From: an uncultured Saprospiraceae bacterium | GTDB lineage: Bacteria > Bacteroidota > Bacteroidia > Chitinophagales > Saprospiraceae | Assembly: GCA_937969415.1 (NCBI GenBank) | Contig: CALBWK010000016.1 | Coordinates: 1 to 64,000, forward strand | Reading direction: 5' to 3' | DNA length: 64,000 nucleotides | Part shown: piece after piece, positions 27,801 to 36,489 of the stretch | Numbering within the stretch: position 1 is the stretch's first letter | How the letters are laid out: every line of letters begins with the position of its first letter | Notes under the pieces: model-generated | Seen by the model: only the letters and a program-made list of their open reading frames with translations | The model's database searches: none | What the model was told of the DNA's origin: nothing | Made by a program: the position numbers and the translations under genes

Positions 27801-29488
27801 CTCCTGATGCCTCTGTGATAGAACGAACGTTACTATGTAATGAGTTGGGTACTAACCCAGTACCTGTAACTGTATATGTCGAAGATGATTTTGGATTAAA
27901 TACAAGTTGTACAGCACAGATTACTGTAACACAGTTGGAATTATGTAATGGATCACAGAGTAATAGCTTAGCTATTTCAGACTGTTCATTCCCAGCTACA
28001 GACGTACTTTATTTTGTTTGTGCCGAAGAAAACTTAACAGTTCCGTTTTCAGTCGCGGACGTTTTGGGAGTCTGTAGTCCAAGCGATTTTACTTTACGGG
28101 TAGATGCTGACTTTGGTGCAAATGGACAAAATATAGTCACCTACTTTGGTAGTAATACTTTAGATATTGAAGTTTCGGAACAAGGAACGACAAACTTTAC
28201 GATAACTGCGACTGGTTGTAATGGCTTACAGCAAACTTGTACTCGTCAGATTGAGACAGAATGTGTGGATATGCTATCAAATGTCATAGCAGGTAGTATT
28301 ATGACCGAATCTGCCCAGCAAGTAGAAGACGTAGAGTTGGTTCTTTCTGGATCCACACTGGCACCAGAGTTTAGTGATACTCAAGGCGCCTATGCCTTTG
28401 AAGAAATGCCAGCAGGCGGATCTTATAAGCTCTCAGCAGAAAAAGATATCAATCATCTCAATGGTGTGTCTACCATTGATTTGATCAAGATTCAGCGACA
28501 TGTACTTGGCGTAGATAGAATTACTTCGCCGTATAAACTTATAGCTGCAGATATAGATAGATCAGGTACTATCAATGGCATCGATTTGATAGAGCTACGT
28601 AAGTTGATATTGGGTGTCTACACAGATTTTCCGCAGAATAATTCATGGAGAATTGTTGATGCTACTCAAGACCTGGGTGATAACCCATTTGAAGCGTCGA
28701 TCAAGGAGGACTACTTGATACCTAGATTAGAATCTGATATGCAGATAGATTTCATAGGTGTAAAAGTTGGTGACGTTGATCAATCCTACACTTACTTTAA
28801 TGAGACTGAATTAAGCAATAGATCATCGGAGTTGGAGATAGCTATGCCTGATGTGAAGTTAGAAGCTGGAGTAGAACAAACCGTAATTCTGAGTTATAAT
28901 GATTTCGCAGATTTCAATGGCTTGCAATTTGATCTTGGTGTAGATAGAAATAAAGGCGTGATATTAGAGATGTCTCCTCTTGCTGCTCAGTTAGCACAAG
29001 GACAGGTCTATATCACTGATGAAAGAGCCTCTTTTGTTTGGCATAATGTAGATCCAGTCTCTCTTTCAGGTGACTTGATTGAAATTTTGATTTTGCCATA
29101 CGAAGATGCATATCTGAGTGAATTAATATCTCTGAATCATAATAGGGTCTCGGCAGAAGCCTATCACAATTCAGCTATAAGCAGTTTAGAGCTGTCTATG
29201 GATAGACTCTCTGGTGAGGAGAGCAATGAAATGATTTTGTTCAATAATAATCCTAACCCATGGACAGATTTTACTGAAATAACCTATCACTTACCAGAAG
29301 AAGGCCCTACTGTGCTGAGTATATTCGATGTCAGTGGAAGATTGGTTTATAAAGAAGAGCGCACAGGACAAAAGGGTATGAACTCCGTCTTATTGTCTAA
29401 GGAAAACCTACAGACCAAAGGTGTCTTATATTACGAACTCATAGCAAACAGTGCTCAGCAAACACGAAAAATGATCTTATTGGATTAA
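24887..29488 (+). CDS. T9SS-secreted multidomain protein, shorter paralogue of the giant
   Basis: This 1533-residue protein has a signal peptide (about 1-30, ending LSAQ). Its Cys-rich Ig/HYR-like block (about 32-1025) follows the order seen at residues 1396-2390 of the giant: HLW...CWGIIKVEDK, FGCKKVIMRTW, AICDQNSVVSLRADGTA, a C-type-lectin-like domain (about 453-584) and RTWTIIDWC. The C-terminus again carries a dockerin-like pair (KDINHLNGVSTIDL, ADIDRSGTINGIDL, about 1183-1243), a cohesin-like domain (about 1315-1438) and a type A sorting domain (about 1450-1533, NPNPW). It lacks the DUF11 sets and the long HYR array. It is probably exported by T9SS to the cell surface; ligand unknown. 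Confidence 0.9.
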   Translation: MKFPTSTFKVLCGYLIGISLGLISQNLSAQAISCHSTINISLDNNCTSIVSPSDILSLSNGGQYTLKLTTASGEIISDNTLRDIHLWTSVTAEVSQNDNSCWGIIKVEDKLGPEISCNNIELNCFELGSYMPVATDVCSSEASIVITSNEFENLDCDAAHHRVVTREYQATDGYGNTSTCSQTISLIGIDMSQVIWPQDFILSANTNLVCSQLATSNGIPDVALTGTPSIRMSNGEVQSLYPFSSQDCSLSVDYRDIITENFGCKKVIMRTWLLNGWNCPQSGSGNPVQKIEIADSEPPTINCGSPFVVIPVSANQTCTGSFDISLPIVSDDCSSFFNNSDELEIDIQFPGGFSNNTTSGFTVELSGTSEITYVVYDDCGNSSTCVQQVTVNDNTQPVAICDQNSVVSLRADGTAVARTQTFDDGSFDNCDMSMTVIKRNNSNCPCNPGSLEGFDYLGEQSGRYYYLSKSGSNVNTATNFAQSLEGNVVILNETGTVSFLETELAGFVDSIYIGLSLSDNGTFVWSDHSPLLGMTNWAPGQVDTNGTPVVSGNQVILNENREWEIVSGSQQLPFILEVNDPCGFSSTVAFCCEDAGSLDPLTVELRVLDGDGNFGACIANVVVQDKIEPVVTCPVDMTFDCNANVDFTDKTAFGDCTSTDNCSVPTVSGPIIDVNNFNAQCNTGTVTRTFIISDTGTEVTCVQTLTASNSQPFDAASIVWPDDLTITGCEDGDYSPEAIEALGLFSRVSPSFTASSCSNVTSLPTKDWPLTSQVQLVAGTCSQIIRTWTIIDWCGDLVNGLPPTYEWQQVINITESEAPQILNPTCQMETFPSTNCINGTGTASFNFGIFTQDNCSSPTASVTERLFHLGAPILVASNIPSGGTFSSLTARPDGYPVGDHRFIISVRDDCGNETTCEKTVRVADGAQPVVTCNTLSIPVQIWNNVPMVVLNANTLAEVQYGCSVYTPRFSFSPDASVIERTLLCNELGTNPVPVTVYVEDDFGLNTSCTAQITVTQLELCNGSQSNSLAISDCSFPATDVLYFVCAEENLTVPFSVADVLGVCSPSDFTLRVDADFGANGQNIVTYFGSNTLDIEVSEQGTTNFTITATGCNGLQQTCTRQIETECVDMLSNVIAGSIMTESAQQVEDVELVLSGSTLAPEFSDTQGAYAFEEMPAGGSYKLSAEKDINHLNGVSTIDLIKIQRHVLGVDRITSPYKLIAADIDRSGTINGIDLIELRKLILGVYTDFPQNNSWRIVDATQDLGDNPFEASIKEDYLIPRLESDMQIDFIGVKVGDVDQSYTYFNETELSNRSSELEIAMPDVKLEAGVEQTVILSYNDFADFNGLQFDLGVDRNKGVILEMSPLAAQLAQGQVYITDERASFVWHNVDPVSLSGDLIEILILPYEDAYLSELISLNHNRVSAEAYHNSAISSLELSMDRLSGEESNEMILFNNNPNPWTDFTEITYHLPEEGPTVLSIFDVSGRLVYKEERTGQKGMNSVLLSKENLQTKGVLYYELIANSAQQTRKMILLD

Positions 29489-29507
29489 CATAAATGTTAT
29501 ATCGACA

Positions 29508-29541
29508 AAAAAGGCAGATTCTACTTAGGGTCTGCCTTTTT
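29508..29541 (+). terminator. Terminator after the 1533-residue protein gene
   Basis: AAAAAGGCAGA and TCTGCCTTTTT form an 11-base-pair stem around a 12-base loop, 20 bases after the stop codon, with a T-rich 3' side. This is a standard intrinsic terminator. Confidence 0.8.
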
Positions 29542-29646
29542 CTATATGTGGAATAATCTAGCCCAAACCCCTTTAAAAGTATATAATTGAGGTATTTTTA
29601 AGGCTTTGTAAGGGAATTCACTCTGAACATAAACTACTGATAATCA

Positions 29647-31119
29647 ATGTTTAAGTACTTTTTAGGAAACAGTCCCAGTTGGTTTAAATGGACGATGATT
29701 GGCTTTTTAGTCTTAAATGTAATCCTCTATTTTGTCATCCCACACGCTGCGTTGGCTTGGTTATTCATATTTGAATTCATATTCACACTTGCGATGGCGC
29801 TGAAATGCTACCCACTACAATCAGGTGGATTGCTAGCCATACAGGCCTTGGCACTAGGTCTTACAACACCTAAGCACGCTTATCACGAGATAGAAGCCAA
29901 TCTGGAGGTCATACTCCTTTTGGTCTTTATGGTTGCAGGTATATACTTCATGAAGCCCTTGCTGATGTATATCTTCAGTAAGGTATTTACCAAGATAAAA
30001 TCTAAGCTATTCCTTTCTTTACTCTTTGTATTCCTAGGGGCGATTTTGTCAGCCTTCTTGGATGCACTAACAGTGACTGCAGTATTGATATCCGTCTCTG
30101 TAGGGTTTTATGGTGTTTATCATAAGATTCATAGTAGTTCTGCGGACTACGATGGGAGTGGTGTACTTGATAGGAAGGAGTTGAGTGGAGAGACCCTGGA
30201 GCAATTCCGATCTTTCCTCAGGAGTCTTGTTATGCATGGCGTTGTAGGAACAGCTCTTGGAGGTGTAATGACGCAAGTAGGAGAACCCCAAAACTTGTTG
30301 ATTGCCGATCGTATGGGTTGGGACTTTATAACCTTTTTTGTTAAAATGGCGCCTATAACGATTCCCGTGTTTTTCTGTGGTCTTATAACTACGGCCATAT
30401 TAGAATTGACAGGTGTATTTGGCTACGGTGCCAAGTTGCCAGAGGTAGCTAGGGGCATTATCGAAAACTATACTGATGAAGAAGACCGCAATAGAACACA
30501 AAAGCAAAAGTATCAACTAGTTGTACAAGCAGTTTGTGGAATTCTTTTGGTCATAGGATTGGCTCTTCACTTGGCCCCTGTTGGATTAATTGGATTAGCG
30601 CTTATAATCTTACAAACAGCCTTTATGGGTATTATAGATGAACATTCACTAGGTAAGGCTTTCGAAGAGGCGCTCCCGTTTACTGGATTGCTCGTTGTCT
30701 TCTTTGTTATTGTAGCGATGATCCACGATCAGCATCTTTTTACGCCAGTAATAGAGTGGTTGACAGAAAAGCCTATCGGTAGCCAAGCTTCTCTCTTCTA
30801 TCTTGCCAATGGGTTTTTGTCTATGATTAGTGACAATGTATTTGTTGCAACTGTCTACATCGGCGAAGTTCAAGACTTGTTTAAGAATGGTCTTATAGAT
30901 AGAGAACACTACGAGAAACTAGCTATAGCCATCAACACAGGAACCAATCTGCCTAGTGTAGCAACTCCTAATGGCCAAGCTGCTTTCTTATTCTTGTTAA
31001 CCTCAGCGATTGCGCCATTGATTAATCTCTCTTATGGTAAGATGGTCAAGATGGCATTTCCTTATACAATAGTATTAGGTGGCGTAGGACTACTGGGGAT
31101 AATGTATATGTTGAACTAG
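29647..31119 (+). CDS. nhaB: Na+/H+ antiporter NhaB
   Basis: This 490-residue polytopic inner-membrane protein exchanges cytoplasmic sodium for protons. Segments that match E. coli NhaB are visible by eye: [60 protein letters not shown] and a C-terminal [20 protein letters not shown]. It is slightly shorter than the E. coli protein (about 513). It is transcribed with the direction of dusB and cca, 59 bases upstream of dusB, though dusB seems to have its own promoter. The presence of Oad and NhaB in one window suggests active sodium cycling. Confidence 0.92.
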   Translation: MFKYFLGNSPSWFKWTMIGFLVLNVILYFVIPHAALAWLFIFEFIFTLAMALKCYPLQSGGLLAIQALALGLTTPKHAYHEIEANLEVILLLVFMVAGIYFMKPLLMYIFSKVFTKIKSKLFLSLLFVFLGAILSAFLDALTVTAVLISVSVGFYGVYHKIHSSSADYDGSGVLDRKELSGETLEQFRSFLRSLVMHGVVGTALGGVMTQVGEPQNLLIADRMGWDFITFFVKMAPITIPVFFCGLITTAILELTGVFGYGAKLPEVARGIIENYTDEEDRNRTQKQKYQLVVQAVCGILLVIGLALHLAPVGLIGLALIILQTAFMGIIDEHSLGKAFEEALPFTGLLVVFFVIVAMIHDQHLFTPVIEWLTEKPIGSQASLFYLANGFLSMISDNVFVATVYIGEVQDLFKNGLIDREHYEKLAIAINTGTNLPSVATPNGQAAFLFLLTSAIAPLINLSYGKMVKMAFPYTIVLGGVGLLGIMYMLN

Positions 31120-31166
31120 ATAGATTGAGTTGAATACCAAATCAACCAAACTAGCTAAATAGACCT

Positions 31167-31174
31167 TAACTTTG
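31167..31174 (+). promoter_or_regulatory. Putative -7 element directly before dusB
   Basis: TAACTTTG matches TAnnTTTG exactly and ends 4 bases before the dusB ATG at 31179. If used, transcription would begin at or near the start codon, giving a leaderless or nearly leaderless mRNA. I see no good -33 box. Confidence 0.4.
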
Positions 31175-31178
31175 CGGT

Positions 31179-32177
31179 ATGGTTAAGATAGGTAATGTAG
31201 AGTTAGGGGATTTTCCGTTGATGCTAGCGCCGATGGAGGATGTCAGCGATCCACCCTTTAGAGCACTTTGCAAGAAGCAGGGTTGTGATATGATGTACAC
31301 TGAGTTTATTAGTGTAGAAGGGCTCATAAGAGATGCGTCTAAGAGTGTACAGAAGCTAGATATCTATCCAGCAGAGCGACCAATAGGTATACAAATATTC
31401 GGCGCTGAATTAGATTCTATGTCCAGAGCTGCTGAGATCGTAGAAGAAGCACAACCCGAAGTCCTCGATATAAATTTCGGATGTCCCGTCAAGAAGGTTG
31501 TATGTAAAATGGCAGGTGCTGGGATTCTACAAGATATCGATAGGATGGTCAAGCTCACAGATCACATAGTCAAATCGACCAAGCTACCTGTTACAGTCAA
31601 GACCAGATTAGGATGGGATGACAATACCATCAAGATTCAGGAAGTTGCTGAGCGCCTACAGGATGTCGGTATACACGCCTTAGCTATACATGGCCGTACA
31701 CGTAAGCAGATGTATAAAGGGGAGGCAGACTGGACAGAAATCGGTAAGATAAAAGCCAACCCACGTATCCACATACCTATCATCGGTAATGGAGATATAG
31801 ATTCTCCGCAGAAGGCAGTCGAATACAAAAAACGCTACGGTGTAGATGCCATTATGATCGGTAGAGCTAGTATCGGCTATCCTTGGATATTCAGAGAGAT
31901 AAAAGCTTATGTCAAAGATGGGACAATATTACCGCCACCCACTATAGCTGAACGCGTAGAGGCGGCAAAAGAACACCTCGAGCGGTCGCTGGAATGGAAA
32001 GGTGAGCGCCTAGGAGTAGTAGAGATGCGTAGACATTACACTAATTACTTCAGAGGTCTACGTAATATAAAGCACTATCGTAGTAAGCTGGTTACGGAAT
32101 ACAATCCAGAAGTATTGTACGAAATACTCGATGAGATCCTTGATGTCTACTCTAAGCCCCAACCACAGGAAGTATAA
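31179..32177 (+). CDS. dusB: tRNA-dihydrouridine synthase
   Basis: This 332-residue FMN enzyme reduces uridine to dihydrouridine in the tRNA D-loop. The TIM barrel shows LAPMEDVSDPPFRALCKKQG, DINFGCPVKKVVCKMAGAGI with the catalytic Cys in the second part, VKTRLGWD, HGRTRKQMYKGEADW and IGNGDI, all typical of the DusB group. Downstream, the cca gene starts at the very next base after the stop, so the two tRNA-maturation genes are translationally linked. The ATG is supported by the LGDFPLMLAPM alignment to family N-termini. Confidence 0.92.
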   Translation: MVKIGNVELGDFPLMLAPMEDVSDPPFRALCKKQGCDMMYTEFISVEGLIRDASKSVQKLDIYPAERPIGIQIFGAELDSMSRAAEIVEEAQPEVLDINFGCPVKKVVCKMAGAGILQDIDRMVKLTDHIVKSTKLPVTVKTRLGWDDNTIKIQEVAERLQDVGIHALAIHGRTRKQMYKGEADWTEIGKIKANPRIHIPIIGNGDIDSPQKAVEYKKRYGVDAIMIGRASIGYPWIFREIKAYVKDGTILPPPTIAERVEAAKEHLERSLEWKGERLGVVEMRRHYTNYFRGLRNIKHYRSKLVTEYNPEVLYEILDEILDVYSKPQPQEV

Positions 32178-33605
32178 ATGGAATTCACTTTTTATGAAGA
32201 AGAATTGCCGATAGTCAACACTATCGGTAAGGCAGCTGAGGAGTTGGGTTATCCCGCTTTTGTGGTTGGAGGATTTGTCCGAGATAGATTGATCAATAGG
32301 CCAACAAAGGATCTAGATGTTGTCTGTGTGGGCGATGGAATTAAGTTGGCAAAGAAAGTAGGTGAGTTGTTAAAAGCATCTAGGCAAGTTGTTGTCTTTA
32401 AGCGTTTTGGAACGGCTATGCTTAAGCTAGATGAGATAGAGCTAGAATTTGTCGGTGCTCGAAAAGAATCTTACTCACGCAATTCTCGTAAGCCAGAAGT
32501 AGAGCCAGGTACGATAGTAGACGACCAGAACAGAAGAGACTTTACCATCAATGCGATGGCCATTTCTCTCAATAAGGAAGATTTCGGCACACTCATAGAT
32601 CCCTTTGATGGGGTAGGCGATATAGAGCGCAGATTGATAAAGACGCCACTTGCCCCAGGTAAAACTTTTTCTGATGACCCATTGAGGATGATGCGGGCGG
32701 TGCGCTTTGCGTCACAATTGGATTATGATATCGATGAAGTGACACTCGCAGGCATCAAGGAGAATAGTCATCGCTTAGAGATTATTTCTATGGAGCGGAT
32801 TATGACTGAGCTTAATAAAATTATCGTTTCTGCTACGCCGGGTAAAGGTATCGACGTCCTTTCAGAGACAGGCTTGCTCCAGCATTTCTTGCCAGAGTTT
32901 GAGAATCTACGAGGTGTAGAAATCATCAATAATATCGGCCACAAGGATAATTACTATCACACGCTACAGGTCTTAGATAATTTGGCGATGGAGACGGAGG
33001 ATTTGTGGTTGCGATGGGCAGCAATACTACATGACATCGCCAAGCCACCTACTAAGCGTTTTGACAAAGAGCGCGGTTGGACTTTTCACGGTCACGAAGT
33101 TGTCGGTGCTCGATGGGTGCCTAAGATTTTTAAGCGACTAAAGTTGCCTCTAGATAATAAGATGCGCTATGTGCAGAAGCTGGTCAGGTTGCACTTGAGA
33201 CCTATCTCTTTGACAAAAGAAGAAATAACAGATTCTGCTATACGCCGATTGCTCTTTGATGCCGGCGATGATATTGATGACTTGATGATGTTGTGCAAGG
33301 CGGATATCACCTCAAAAAATGATGCCAAAGTCAAGCGCATAAAAGAGAATTATGAAAAGGTGAAAATCAAACTTCGAGAGGTAGAAGAGAAGGATGAGAT
33401 ACGAAACTGGCAGCCTCCGATTACAGGACAGATTATTATGGACACTTTTCAATTAAGTCCATCACGTGAAGTTGGGATCATTAAAGACAGTATTCGCGAA
33501 GCAATTCTCGATGGCGTCATCACCAATGATTATAATGCTGCCTTTGACTTTATGCTTGCTGAAGGCGCTAAGCTAGGCCTCCAGGCTGCAGAGAAATCAG
33601 AATAG
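32178..33605 (+). CDS. cca: CCA tRNA nucleotidyltransferase with HD domain
   Basis: This 475-residue enzyme adds or repairs the 3' CCA end of tRNA. The head domain has GGFVRDRLINRPTKDLDVVC (the GGxVRD and DxD motifs) and RRDFTINAMA; the neck contains DPLRMMRAVRFASQL and a second motif set around ISMERI. A C-terminal HD-type hydrolase region follows (LHDIAKPPTKR, FHGHEVVGA, about 285-345). It starts immediately after the dusB stop. Bacteroidota proteins of this class often carry the HD domain; whether it is a phosphohydrolase here is not shown. Confidence 0.92.
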   Translation: MEFTFYEEELPIVNTIGKAAEELGYPAFVVGGFVRDRLINRPTKDLDVVCVGDGIKLAKKVGELLKASRQVVVFKRFGTAMLKLDEIELEFVGARKESYSRNSRKPEVEPGTIVDDQNRRDFTINAMAISLNKEDFGTLIDPFDGVGDIERRLIKTPLAPGKTFSDDPLRMMRAVRFASQLDYDIDEVTLAGIKENSHRLEIISMERIMTELNKIIVSATPGKGIDVLSETGLLQHFLPEFENLRGVEIINNIGHKDNYYHTLQVLDNLAMETEDLWLRWAAILHDIAKPPTKRFDKERGWTFHGHEVVGARWVPKIFKRLKLPLDNKMRYVQKLVRLHLRPISLTKEEITDSAIRRLLFDAGDDIDDLMMLCKADITSKNDAKVKRIKENYEKVKIKLREVEEKDEIRNWQPPITGQIIMDTFQLSPSREVGIIKDSIREAILDGVITNDYNAAFDFMLAEGAKLGLQAAEKSE

Positions 33606-33621
33606 TAAGTTTTTTAGTTGT

Positions 33622-33735
33622 TTAAAAAGGTTTTTCACTCATAGGGCAATACACATCACAAGAAAGAATAAAACCAACAAATCCCACCAACCATAACACT
33701 ATTGCAATGAGAATATATTTAAACACTTTCTTCAT
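33622..33735 (-). CDS. 37-residue putative membrane or lipoprotein peptide
   Basis: The minus strand encodes MKKVFKYILIAIVLWLVG then FVGFILSCDVYCPMSEKPF and a TAA stop. It has a basic start, one hydrophobic helix and an ILSC sequence that could be a lipobox (C26), leaving a mature tail of only 12 residues with a second Cys. It starts 30 bases after the DUF5686 gene stop on the same strand. Its membrane-peptide composition makes it more credible than a random short frame, but no homologue is known to me. It could equally be a chance ORF. Confidence 0.45.
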   Translation of the reverse strand: MKKVFKYILIAIVLWLVGFVGFILSCDVYCPMSEKPF

Positions 33736-33765
33736 TCCTAGTTGTATAGACTTCTAAAGTCCGTT

Positions 33766-36348
33766 TTAGAATTCTACTTTCAGTTTCACCCTTAATCCAA
33801 GACCTTTCACATTAAAGAGATTCTCCACATTTTGATGGTCGAGATAGTTGGCTCTCTTGATGAGATCTAGTCTTATAAACTTAAATATATTATAGAGGCC
33901 TATGCCATATTCTACAAAGGGTCTATCGGATTCTAGTGGATAAGTAAATGATTCTCCGTTCTGTGGATTGATATTGAATTGTATCAATTCTGGATTGAGA
34001 GCAGGATTGTGTTTGTCACTTAGTGCACCCCAAATTACTTTAGCAGTAAGTACTTCTTTTAAGTTGAGCTTTCTAATAAGTGGAATTCTGTTGAGGATAT
34101 ATCCGTCAAAAAAGTGCTGCCAAGAAAACCGTACATATCTATCAGCAGCAAACTCTAAGAAATTCATAGTATTAAATGAGTTTCTCTGAAAAGAAAAGGC
34201 TTGATTGGCTCTAGGAATGTAGAGTAAGATGTAAGGCAAATCATTGGCGATGACACCGCCGACTTCTCCTTCAAAAAGAGATCGACCAACTACAGAAAGA
34301 GGCACTCTTTTCTTTGCAATTAAAGCAAGCTTATGATAAGCATACTCTCCACCTGCTATACCTTTAAATGCACCAGTATAACTCAACTGAAATCTCGGAA
34401 CATTATCAATTACGGGCACTCTATTTTTTCTACCTTGGAGAAAAGAAGCATTGGGTGAATATTCTCCTGCGAAGCTAAACTCAAAAGTATTGACTGTCGG
34501 AATATTAACAGTAGATCCATCTCGCTCTGCTAAGAATCGCATCGTACCATAAGGTCTCCTACCCATTCTATCTAGACCTAACTTAAAGAAACCTACATCT
34601 CTATCCAGAAAATATTCCAGACTATACTTGTCTAGAAATAACATCTGATTGGCTTCGCCTCTTCTTATAGACGTCAGGAAATTATCAGCCTCTACAAATT
34701 CTAATTGTAACCCAGGGAAGATGACATCGTGTGTGTAGGAGGCTCTAAAGAATTTTTTTGGATTTTCTTTCCAGTCATCATTAAGTGTATAGGTAAAGAC
34801 GCCTTCATACTTCCAAGCTTTATCTCTAATCCCATAAGCGACATATGCTTCCGCTTGCCATTTTTTACTAAGATTATGTGAGGTTTCACCACCAAATCTA
34901 GGACGCCATCCTTCCACATCGTTAAATGCTAAGAAGGTGCCTAAGTCACCCACATCCCAGTAATCTCCTTCGATATAACCAGTGGCTATAACCTTGGTCA
35001 GAAATACAAGTCGCTTATAGGTAGGTACTGTCACAAGTGTGTCTACCATATTGTATATGCCTTGTTCCTTTTCTGTTAGCGCTGCAATACGATTTTCATT
35101 CCAATATGCATCTTGCTTATTATAAGCATCCTTAGCTTGTTTAATGTCTTCGACACCCTTGTAGACATCGCCATCTGGATTTTCCGTAAAGCTGAAGTCA
35201 TCGTAGAGATTCATCCTGCTCGCATAGGCGCCTAGCCCACTTTCTGATGGCGCAAGATCCAAGGTCATCTTGTCTTTCTTTAATACATAGATGCCATCTA
35301 CTTCTTCAAATTCCTGTGTTACTTTTAAGTCTCTGACAAAATTGAGACTGATATCTTTTGTTATGCCGAGCTCTGCTTTGAGCACAGTATAGTTGTCATC
35401 ATTGGAGATGTAGAGATCCCCAGTAAATCCTATGAAAGTTTTGTTTCTAGGAATAAAGGCCATCTGAATAGCACTTTGATTGTTGACAACTACGGTATCG
35501 AGAATATAATATCTGTAGTAGTTGATCCCCCAAGGTGCCAACGGACTTAAGAAGTCATTATCTAATAGCTTGATACTATTCTGATAGATATCTATTTCGT
35601 CATAGATTATGTCGATTCCACTATTAATCGATTCCACATCTATGGCTTCATCAAATTTTGTCATTTTGATTGCCTCCCTAATTTCTTTTTTCGAATTAGG
35701 GTCTTTTCTAAAATGTACATTAGATATGACTTCTCTCATATAGAGTGGGAGATAGGCCCGACCGTTGACTTCAGAGGTGTCTAGATAATTCCACATAAAC
35801 TGAAAGTTTCTGAATTGTTTTTTCTGTGTAAACTCTTCAGTTATGTTATTGATGTCTAGCTCTATTTTCTCGTGCTTCTTATAGTTGTAGAATTCAGCCT
35901 TGTCTATTCTATTCTTGTCTTTATTTTCTATGACTTTTCTGATGAGGTCGACTGCAGGGTTGTCCTTTTTACGGTATCGACCTTTTTTACTGGTGATGGT
36001 AACGGCATCAGCGATAACACCTTCTTCTTCCAAGTAAAAATTGATTACTTGTCGGACTCCTTTCTCTATGGCTTGAGTAGATGTCTTATATCCTAGAAAT
36101 GATGCCATCAGACTATCTGATGGGATTTTCGTATTGAGAAGATATTGTCCATCAAGATCCGTAGATGCACCGACATAGGTATCCTTAAATGTGACATCGA
36201 CAAAGGGTAGTGGCTCTTTTGTCACTGCATCAAAGACCTTTCCTCTGACTATGGTTTTGTCTTGAGCCACTAGACCTTCTGACCCAAGGGTGAAGAGTAT
36301 TAAGAGGCTGAATATCTTTATTAAATGGTGAAGTTTAGGCTTTTTCAA
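33766..36348 (-). CDS. DUF5686 outer-membrane protein with CarboxypepD_reg-like domain
   Basis: This 860-residue protein has a signal peptide (about 1-28, ending GLVAQ), a CarboxypepD_reg-like domain (about 33-115, VRGKVFDAVTKEPLPFVDV and GASTDLDGQYLL) and a long beta-strand-rich remainder ending LRVKLKVEF, which fits the DUF5686 barrel family. Such proteins sit in the Bacteroidota outer membrane; their role is not known, and unlike TonB receptors no plug domain is visible. It lies 141 bases downstream of apbE in the same direction and has its own candidate -7 element. Confidence 0.85.
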   Translation of the reverse strand: MKKPKLHHLIKIFSLLILFTLGSEGLVAQDKTIVRGKVFDAVTKEPLPFVDVTFKDTYVGASTDLDGQYLLNTKIPSDSLMASFLGYKTSTQAIEKGVRQVINFYLEEEGVIADAVTITSKKGRYRKKDNPAVDLIRKVIENKDKNRIDKAEFYNYKKHEKIELDINNITEEFTQKKQFRNFQFMWNYLDTSEVNGRAYLPLYMREVISNVHFRKDPNSKKEIREAIKMTKFDEAIDVESINSGIDIIYDEIDIYQNSIKLLDNDFLSPLAPWGINYYRYYILDTVVVNNQSAIQMAFIPRNKTFIGFTGDLYISNDDNYTVLKAELGITKDISLNFVRDLKVTQEFEEVDGIYVLKKDKMTLDLAPSESGLGAYASRMNLYDDFSFTENPDGDVYKGVEDIKQAKDAYNKQDAYWNENRIAALTEKEQGIYNMVDTLVTVPTYKRLVFLTKVIATGYIEGDYWDVGDLGTFLAFNDVEGWRPRFGGETSHNLSKKWQAEAYVAYGIRDKAWKYEGVFTYTLNDDWKENPKKFFRASYTHDVIFPGLQLEFVEADNFLTSIRRGEANQMLFLDKYSLEYFLDRDVGFFKLGLDRMGRRPYGTMRFLAERDGSTVNIPTVNTFEFSFAGEYSPNASFLQGRKNRVPVIDNVPRFQLSYTGAFKGIAGGEYAYHKLALIAKKRVPLSVVGRSLFEGEVGGVIANDLPYILLYIPRANQAFSFQRNSFNTMNFLEFAADRYVRFSWQHFFDGYILNRIPLIRKLNLKEVLTAKVIWGALSDKHNPALNPELIQFNINPQNGESFTYPLESDRPFVEYGIGLYNIFKFIRLDLIKRANYLDHQNVENLFNVKGLGLRVKLKVEF

Positions 36349-36421
36349 TATGATTGTCTTTTCAATTGACTCGGACTCAATATTAACTGAATTACCGTCT
36401 ATAATGTTATGTTATCGGGGC

Positions 36422-36429
36422 CAAAAGTA
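36422..36429 (-). promoter_or_regulatory. Putative -7 element of the DUF5686 gene
   Basis: On the minus strand this reads TACTTTTG, an exact TAnnTTTG match, about 74 bases before the DUF5686 ATG and inside the 141-base gap after apbE. No strong -33 box is seen. Confidence 0.4.
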
Positions 36430-36489
36430 CACTATGTCAGGGTGTTGACCACGTTTCTAGCTACCTCATTTTTGTAAATCTACGGACAC

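Noticed and set aside
8883..29488. Cellulosome scaffold because of dockerin and cohesin-like parts
   Set aside because: No glycoside hydrolases or dockerin-bearing enzymes are nearby, and the cassette is common in Saprospiraceae T9SS cargos.
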